From: Bolinopsis microptera
Taxonomy: Eukaryota; Ctenophora; Tentaculata; Lobata; Bolinopsidae
Reading direction: 5' to 3'
Assembly: GCF_026151205.1 (NCBI RefSeq)
Contig: NC_087077.1
Coordinates: forward strand, 16,716,983-16,780,982
DNA: 64,000 nt
The notes beneath the pieces are model-generated. The model was not told where the DNA came from and did no database searches. It was given only the letters and a program-made list of their open reading frames with translations. Made by a program: the position numbers and the translations under genes. This document shows, piece after piece, positions 57,945-64,000 of this stretch. Position 1 is the stretch's first letter; each line of letters starts with the position of its first letter.

Positions 57945-60900
57945 GTATGGATTTTTGTCGATAACTTTATACTAAATTTGCTTATATAGACACTTATATA
58001 AAGGCAATATGGCCTTTATTTATTTTATCTTGATTTGGTCTTTAATTTATTATTGGTGAGTCACCAATGAAAATATTATTGGTGACGCACAATAAAAATT
58101 ATTCAAATATTTCAATGAAAATCCCGCTACATTAAATATCTATCGATAACATTTTCTGTAACTGTAAAGACAATTGATTAACAGAACTTTTTAGCAGAAA
58201 TCCGGAAAATCAGCAAAAAGAAAGAAAGGAGTATTCAAGATGATGTATATCACTCTCCTTTCCAGTAACTGTGCTATGTTACTAGCTCCAGTTATTCGCT
58301 ACTGGGCAACCCAACTTGAAGTTTATAACGAGGTAAGACTTGGTGATTTGGAAAATCTCTCCCACATACCTCATAATATTTTAAAATGTATTCAGGCTTT
58401 AGCTAAAAAATCCATTTATTATATTCTTATATTGCATCGGAAACAAAAATTTCCAAAATTAATCTTAAAGTCAAAACTTATACAGATTTTGAAAGATTTG
58501 CATAACATTATTAACACTACTGTCTTAATAAAGCTAACATTAGTAATAATAAATGATAATAACACAGATTTCCCTCAGTTGTGGTGTATACTGATAAGCT
58601 ATTTAAGTTGGATAAGTTGCAGTGTTAACGTCTGCTCAATACTTCTCATCAGTATAGACAGATTCCTAGCTGTTATGAACCCATTCAGATACGTTCAGCT
58701 TATGAAAGCAGGTAATTACATATTTTAATTAATTAACTAATTATCTATATCCTCTTTATTTGCATTAAATTTTACCCATTACTGAGTGATTTAGTTGGTT
58801 TTTGTGATATTTAGTCGCCCAAGCACTTGTTCCGTAAATATTATAACCTGGCATGATGATCGAGCTGAAACCTGACTTCAAGTTCCACGTGCATAATGAC
58901 AAGTTGCACGTGCATAATGACAGCTATTATACGAGCACTGACGTAAACCCTCTTCGCACGTGAAATAGTTGTAAGATAAACCTGGTATTTTCTTATATCA
59001 AGCTGGAGCTGAACTTCTGATTTAAGGCCCATTTCATTATACATGATTAATTACAACTGCTCGCGTATGTGATTTTTCTGTCAGAACACCGCGGCAGGTC
59101 TTACACTCTAGCTTTAAAAAAGTTGAAATACCATCACATCAAGTGCCATCACGTGGATAAGTGAATGGTGCTTTTATTACAGCAGAAGCCATGTAACCGT
59201 AACCCAAGCAGCTTAGTCACGGATAAGGCCTTTAATTTGAGATTACAAACCCAAGTTTTAATATTGTATAATTCTTTCTAATTGAAAGACAAATCATAGT
59301 TATTTATTTCAGGTAAAGTTATTGGACTTCAGATAGTTTTTATGGCGTGGAGTTTTATCATGCCACAGGTTGCGGGAACGAAAAGCGATATGAGTGAGTT
59401 GTACGATCTATCTAAAATTAATATTAATAATACTAGTAACTAATTACAATTAATATTAATCATACTAGTAACTATTAACTAATTACAATTATTATTTATA
59501 ATACTAGTAACTAATTACAATTAATATTAATCATACTAATAACTAATTACAATTATTATTATTACATATCATAATCAATTATACGATGCAACCCAACGAA
59601 TCTATTGAACCTCAACCTTGATGAGGTGATTATTATAAATATAATTGATTTAAAACAACTACCCGCAGGATACGAATACATCAATGAGTTAAACTTCTGT
59701 TTACCAACTGATAACAAAGTATTGTTTCACGCTTGGTACCTAGTATCCTATATATTTCCTGCTGCTGTGGCAGTGTCCCTGAACGGATTCATCATGAGAT
59801 ATCTGGGTAATTATACTTATTTTGGTTGTTTTTTTGCATCTACAACCCCCAGCTCCTGTTTAAATCATGACGTATGCACGTGGGCACTAGACTAGGTGAG
59901 GCTGAACTAAGAGGGCCCAACTGTTTAAATCATGACGTATGCACGTGGGCAGTGGACTAAGTGAGGCTGAACTAAGAGGGCCCAACTATATAATCCCAAC
60001 TTCAGAATTCATAACTGTGTAATGGTTTTAAAACATTTTCATGAAGTCAATAATACCACTCTAATAACGGCGGAGATATTTCGAACAAAGATATTTCGAA
60101 CTGAGTATTGACTCAGACTACGACGATCAGTTTTTCGCCGTCATTACATCCCCCATCCCTCAACCACAGTTGGTTAACAGAGTGTCTCCCCTCAGTTCGT
60201 AGATTGTCAGTTTTTACTGAGAAGATGGAAACACGAAGACAGACCATGGAGAGTAGTAGAAGTGGTAATAGTAACGGAGGATCAACTATTAACGGGAAAC
60301 CTTCCCAAGATTCCAACGGCGGTTACAACTTCTCCAAACTAACTGATAATGCTTGGAGGTGAGAATTCTATTGAATTATTTTCACTGCTGGGATTTCTGC
60401 TGATTTTTAACATATTGTTTTATCTTCTGAAAACACGGCCTTTCAAGCATGCCTGAATAAGATCACCCTTTGATAATCTCAAATAAATGAGTCTTTATCA
60501 AGCCATAGGAGAAGGTTCTCTTTAGCCTGGGGTGAGTTCGCACTTAATTTGGAAGATTCCACTGGATCACTCAAACGTAGAGTCTCCGGACAATACAGAA
60601 GAATCTCTGATTTATCCTCAAATGGTAGCTTGCGAAATAATCAGAAACATGATAGGGATAGCGAGGGGACAGCTTTGGGTTCTGAACAGGAGAGGTAGTT
60701 AAACAATGTCATCCAGGGATGAGAAAGATGTAGCATGGCATGCTGCATGATGATAGTTTTATGTTGCTAGATATCTGTGAATAAATTGAATTCCCGAGGA
60801 ATCGATTCACGATTGGTTGTTGTCATGAATAATTGTTATGCTAAAGAAATGAATGATCAGTGGATACCGATATATTGGATATATTGGATCGTGTTGATAA

Positions 60901-62260
60901 TTACAGTTTGAAAAATACATTAAATGTCAGTCAAATAGTTTATGTTAAGCATGCTTGTTATTAGACAAATAGTCATACCAAGTCTATGTAACTTTCTATT
61001 CAACTATTTGTATCAATGTATCTATTTTATCGTCCATCTGTATTCTGTACTATAAATCTTAATTGCATGATGTAATGCCCTATTACATCATAGTACAGAA
61101 CAGAGAAAGACAACCAGTACAATATATATGCCTGATATTTATTTAAATACTGTAAGCAATGAGACAGCTAATGGTTAAGAGTCAGTAAAGAAATGACGTT
61201 ATATTCTAGCAATTTCATCTTTTCATCGCCAAACCATCATCGATTGCTATTTTAACTTGAACGATGTTTTAACCTCATGAAAACTATCAACTATCAACTA
61301 TATCAACTGTTGAACTAACAAGTTGTATTTCAGTGTGATAACAGGTCGCAATACCAAGAGCCCGAGGTGCGCCCAATATACAACAGCTCCATTGAGCTTG
61401 AGGTCAAGTCTTTCTAAAAACGGTAGCAACCACGATATGGAGATCAGACCAGCAAAGAGCACTAAAGAGCTTACGTTCGAGGTGAGAACAAAGGCCCGTT
61501 ATGAGATTGCATGGCAGTTTGGAAGCGTATGCGCCGTATATTCTTATATTATTTTTTGCGTTTGTTTTAATGTCTCTAATATGATTGGTAAGATAGCGAT
61601 CTTATTTCAGAAGCTTTTGAAAATTATGTGTCCGTGTGCATGGCATCAGCTGACGGTGGTGGAGTGAAATTTAAATAGATGCCGAGTAAGATTTCAGACG
61701 AATTTAACAGCGATACATTTCTGTGCAACTGTGTGTGTGTGTGCATGCATAATTTTCAAAAAAACTGTTTACATTACTATTAGAGCCTGAAGCAAGTTAA
61801 AAGTAAATCAGTAGAATAACAAATCTCCCCACCCCAGATAGACAGATTACAAACAGAGGAAGCAAGACGGTCCCCCTCTTGCTGCATCAGCTACTCTGGC
61901 GGAGACGAGATATCCTCCTCACCCATCAGCACCCTCTTCCTCAACATCACCCCTCGCTCCGGGGCTAGCGAAGCCTCACCGAGAGCACCCGCCAGCAAGT
62001 CAGAAAAATGTGTTAGAAAACAGTTTGACGTCATATTGAAGACAATAACCGGTTGTGTGACAGAGTTTGTGTTGTTTACCCTGGCTTGGACAGTAGTGTA
62101 CGTGGTGACGGGCATCTTGAAGCTGAACTGCCCGGTGAACACTGTCATGATAATACTGGTACATACCATTGTTACCAGTGTCCTATATTCAGCTAGCTAC
62201 ACCAGCTATTATAATAAAGCCCTGAGAGCAAAGGCAAAGTTTGGGTCCCGTTCTCGTTAA
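57855..62260 (+). CDS. Divergent class A (rhodopsin-like) GPCR, nine exons
   Basis: Exons 57855-57944, 58195-58332, 58579-58711, 59313-59393, 59669-59806, 60211-60358, 60509-60694, 61334-61481 and 61838-62260 join to 495 codons including TAA. TM1 lies at about residues 6-28 (LINISFL); a basic first loop (KRKK) precedes TM2 at 46-66. TM3 starts with the expected Cys79 and ends DRF (103-105) followed by NPFRY. TM4 has Trp133, the second extracellular loop has Cys158 (likely disulphide partner), and TM5 has Pro178. A Ser/Asn/Gly-rich third loop runs from about 194 to 415. TM6 (about 417-446) has Trp438 but no Pro after it; TM7 (about 455-480) reads SASYTSYYN where NPxxY is expected. The long third loop recalls amine receptors, but no ligand can be assigned. 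It would be a plasma-membrane signalling receptor. The extracellular N-terminus is only a few residues, so a 5' exon may be missing; an in-frame TGA lies at 57834. Confidence 0.85.
58195..58332 (+). CDS. GPCR exon 2 (first loop, TM2)
   Basis: 46 codons, phase 0 to 0. Acceptor CTTTTTAG, donor GTAAGA. It encodes a basic loop (GKSAKRKKGVFK) then MMYITLLSSNCAMLLAPVIR. Asn sits where most class A receptors carry the conserved TM2 Asp. A second acceptor three bases later would drop one Gln. Confidence 0.8.
58579..58711 (+). CDS. GPCR exon 3 (TM3, DRF motif)
   Basis: 133 bp, incoming phase 0, outgoing phase 1. Acceptor TTCCCTCAG, donor GTAATT. It contains LWCILISYLSWISC, then ISIDRFLAVMNPFRY. This is the most diagnostic exon of the receptor: the TM3 Cys and the D-R-aromatic motif have the expected 24-residue spacing. 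Confidence 0.9.
59313..59393 (+). CDS. GPCR exon 4 (TM4)
   Basis: 81 bp, phase 1 to 1. Acceptor TTATTTCAG, donor GTGAGT. It encodes KVIGLQIVFMAWSFIMPQVA and then GTKSDM, with the conserved TM4 Trp and a Pro near the outer end. Confidence 0.85.
59669..59806 (+). CDS. GPCR exon 5 (second extracellular loop, TM5)
   Basis: 138 bp, phase 1 to 1. Acceptor CTACCCGCAG, donor GTAATT. It encodes YEYINELNFCLPTD, supplying the loop Cys, and then a helix with the conserved TM5 Pro (YIFPAAVAVSLNGFIMRYL). Confidence 0.85.
59856..59988 (+). repeat. 66-bp tandem duplication in GPCR intron 5
   Basis: TGTTTAAATCATGACGTATG and the following bases occur twice, ending AGAGGGCCCAACT each time. Confidence 0.8.
60211..60358 (+). 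CDS. GPCR exon 6 (third intracellular loop, part 1)
   Basis: 148 bp, incoming phase 1, outgoing phase 2. Acceptor AGATTGTCAG, donor GTGAGA. It encodes FTEKMETRRQTMESSRSG followed by a Ser/Asn/Gly-rich stretch ending TDNAW. The basic start directly after TM5 fits a G-protein contact region. Confidence 0.75.
60509..60694 (+). CDS. GPCR exon 7 (third intracellular loop, part 2)
   Basis: 186 bp, phase 2 to 2. The donor GTAGTT is non-ideal but gives a perfect frame. The acceptor is uncertain: AG at 60507-60508 or at 60513-60514 both keep frame and differ by two residues. It encodes FSLAWGEFALNLEDSTG, then KRRVSGQYRRISDLSSNGS; the RRVS and RRIS sites look like basic-kinase phosphorylation sites. 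Confidence 0.65.
61043..61101. repeat. Hairpin in GPCR intron 7
   Basis: TTCTGTACTA pairs with TAGTACAGAA, and an inner GATGTAAT pairs with ATTACATC. Confidence 0.6.
61334..61481 (+). CDS. GPCR exon 8 (third intracellular loop, part 3)
   Basis: 148 bp, incoming phase 2, outgoing phase 0. Acceptor TTGTATTTCAG, donor GTGAGA. It encodes VITGRNTKSPRCAQYTTAPL and ends KSTKELTFE. Composition is polar and basic, with no recognisable domain. Confidence 0.75.
61838..62260 (+). CDS. GPCR exon 9 (loop end, TM6, TM7, stop)
   Basis: 423 bp, acceptor CTCCCCACCCCAG, ending in TAA. After about 60 polar residues come KQFDVILKTITGCVTEFVLF (TM6 start), TLAWTVVYVV, and TM7 ending SVLYSASYTSYYNKALRAK. A short basic tail of about 14 residues has no evident palmitoylation Cys. 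Missing NPxxY and TM6 Pro are notable, but the two helices are in the right place and order. Confidence 0.85.
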   Translation: MDRLQTEEARRSPSCCISYSGGDEISSSPISTLFLNITPRSGASEASPRAPASKSEKCVRKQFDVILKTITGCVTEFVLFTLAWTVVYVVTGILKLNCPVNTVMIILVHTIVTSVLYSASYTSYYNKALRAKAKFGSRSR

Positions 62261-62279
62261 AACGTGGGGTAAAAGGAAA

Positions 62280-62285
62280 AATAAA
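62280..62285 (+). promoter_or_regulatory. Poly(A) signal of the GPCR gene
   Basis: AATAAA lies 20 bases after the GPCR stop codon. If used, the 3' UTR is very short. Confidence 0.45.
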
Positions 62286-63340
62286 AAGGCTGCAACATTT
62301 CATTCACGGAAATCAAAAAAGAATGTTGGACATAAATTGCATTTGTGTCAAATGAAGGGTGGATGAGAATTTTAATTATTTCCAGATATTTTAATATTTT
62401 ATATGTTACAGTGAAACCTCAATCGCATGGTTTGTTGTTTCATTGATTATGTACATGGTTTCATTTTTTAAGGAGCCCGAGATAAGGTTCCCATTCTTTA
62501 ACCCAGGATGGAATGAACAAATACTTAAATACCGCTGTTACGTTACTGCTAGCTGACTTGTTATTCATTAAGGACAGAGGGGGTTCTACAATAAATATTG
62601 AGTGGTAAAGTATCACTGAACGCCCCTTTCTGACCTTAATTTGTTTTATTTTTTGTTTTTATTTTTTCGACTGACTCATCGGTCATTTAATTGACTGATC
62701 ATTGATTATAAGTTAAGTACATGTTCAATCGAGATGGGTATGTTGATTTTCAGATAATTGTTCAGGAGGTGCTATGTGTTAAACTAACCTTCTATCAGAA
62801 TATTTTTCATGTTGACATGTGTTAAATCTTTGAATTGTGATCCAATTATCCAAATATTCGTATATGATTTGTTCATTCGTTACCAGACAAAATTGACGTC
62901 ATAAATTTAAGGTGCACGTGCTTATTGAATTGTGACAACCGATTATGGTTGTTTTAAAGCAAAAGGTATTTATCAGGCGACAAAATAATGAAATTGGTAT
63001 TGTCATCGACAAGTGACACGACTGGAATGGAAAACGAGTCTAAGGGAGCATAATTACCTAAAACCTGATGTATATTAAAGGATGACGTAATGCTACCTTG
63101 TACTATGTATCTAAGGCATGCTTGTATTGCGCTATGTCAATATGTAATCGCTCTGTGAAAGTTTGGAATCCCTATCTACTTCCTACGCCACGCTACAGCT
63201 AAATTAAGAAAGTGATGCGTTACGTAGAACGTTCCTATCCTCGAAGGGACTGTCCTCTCAGTACTGTGTAAACACACTATTTAGCATATGTAATCGTCCA
63301 AGTACTTCCATTTTTATATCGTTTGGTTCGGCTTCCAAAT
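62286..63340. other. Downstream flank of the GPCR gene
   Basis: AT-rich sequence with no recognised gene, RNA or repeat. Confidence 0.5.
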
Positions 63341-63351
63341 TGATTTTTGTT

Positions 63352-63630
<279 letters not shown>

Positions 63631-63644
63631 GAGCTCATGTTCAT

Positions 63645-63720
63645 GTTTTGTGTCCGTTTTTGTCCGTTTTTGTCCGTTTTTGTCCGTTCAGTACCCTATA
63701 TTTTCAAAACGGACAAAAAG
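63645..63720 (+). repeat. TGTCCGTTTT minisatellite
   Basis: About four 10-bp TGTCCGTTTT units, followed 25 bp later by the complement AAAACGGACA, giving a small foldback. Confidence 0.75.
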
Positions 63721-63756
63721 TAGGGCGGTCAAAAAATGTTATGGAAATAACATTTA

Positions 63757-63759
<3 letters not shown>

Positions 63760-63788
<29 letters not shown>

Positions 63789-64000
63789 CCCCTTCTCCTC
63801 ATCCTCCTCAGTCCTCCTCCTCCTCCTCAGTTCTTCTGCTCCTCCTCCTCCTGAGTCCTCCTCCTCCTCCTCCTCCTGAGTCCTCCTCCTCCTCCTGAGT
63901 CCTCCTCGGCCTCGTCCTCCTCCTCCCCCTTCTCCTTCTCCTCCTGAGTCCTCCTCCTCATCAGTCCTCCCCCTCCTCCTCCTCCTCCCCCTACTCCTCC
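63760..64000 (+). repeat. CTC-rich pyrimidine repeat to the window end
   Basis: (CTC)n with regular GAGT or CAGT interruptions (units like CCTCCTGAGT), continuing past the window. Confidence 0.9.

Overview
This is a eukaryotic nuclear window, most likely from an invertebrate animal. The evidence is GT-AG split genes, a kinesin-3 motor with animal-type associated domains, a seven-transmembrane receptor, several non-LTR retrotransposon remnants, tRNA-derived SINEs and a CCCTAA/TTAGGG array. The background is AT-rich by eye. I cannot name the phylum; cnidarian, sponge, ctenophore and lophotrochozoan are all compatible.

Layout. From about 44.5 kb down to the left edge, the minus strand carries the 3' half of a kinesin-3 family gene (KIF1/KIF13 type). 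Seven small exons of 51-141 bp are recognised, separated by introns of about 1.9 to 12.3 kb, and all join in frame. The gene continues past both ends of what I can see: motor and FHA domains upstream, and the rest of the C-terminus beyond base 1. From 57,855 to 62,260 the plus strand carries a complete-looking nine-exon class A-like GPCR (494 codons before the stop, all junctions in frame). It has a loop of about 220 residues between TM5 and TM6 and several degenerate signature motifs. Almost everything else is intron or intergenic DNA made of mobile-element debris.

The debris is unusually rich in inverted repeats. It includes a 2.9 kb hAT-like element with 8-bp target duplications, three TTAA-flanked foldback elements with expanded poly-G in the left terminus, a 2.5 kb inverted duplication with a later insertion in one arm, a GC-rich element able to fold as three hairpins on one stem, and many near-perfect hairpins. 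The most striking object is at 33.9-34.3 kb: 46 perfect copies of CCCTAA lie inside inverted-repeat ends, flanked by an exact 8-bp duplication, and interrupt the tRNA-derived head of a SINE. LINE remnants lie at 11.4, 21.5-22.5, 22.9-23.4, 27.5, 43.5 and 52.3-52.9 kb. The right end is a poly-G run of about 275 bp followed by CTC-rich repeat.

The two genes show no functional link. I found no CRISPR array, bacterial operon or rRNA. Splice sites were chosen by eye from reading frame and consensus, so exon edges may be off by a few bases where noted.
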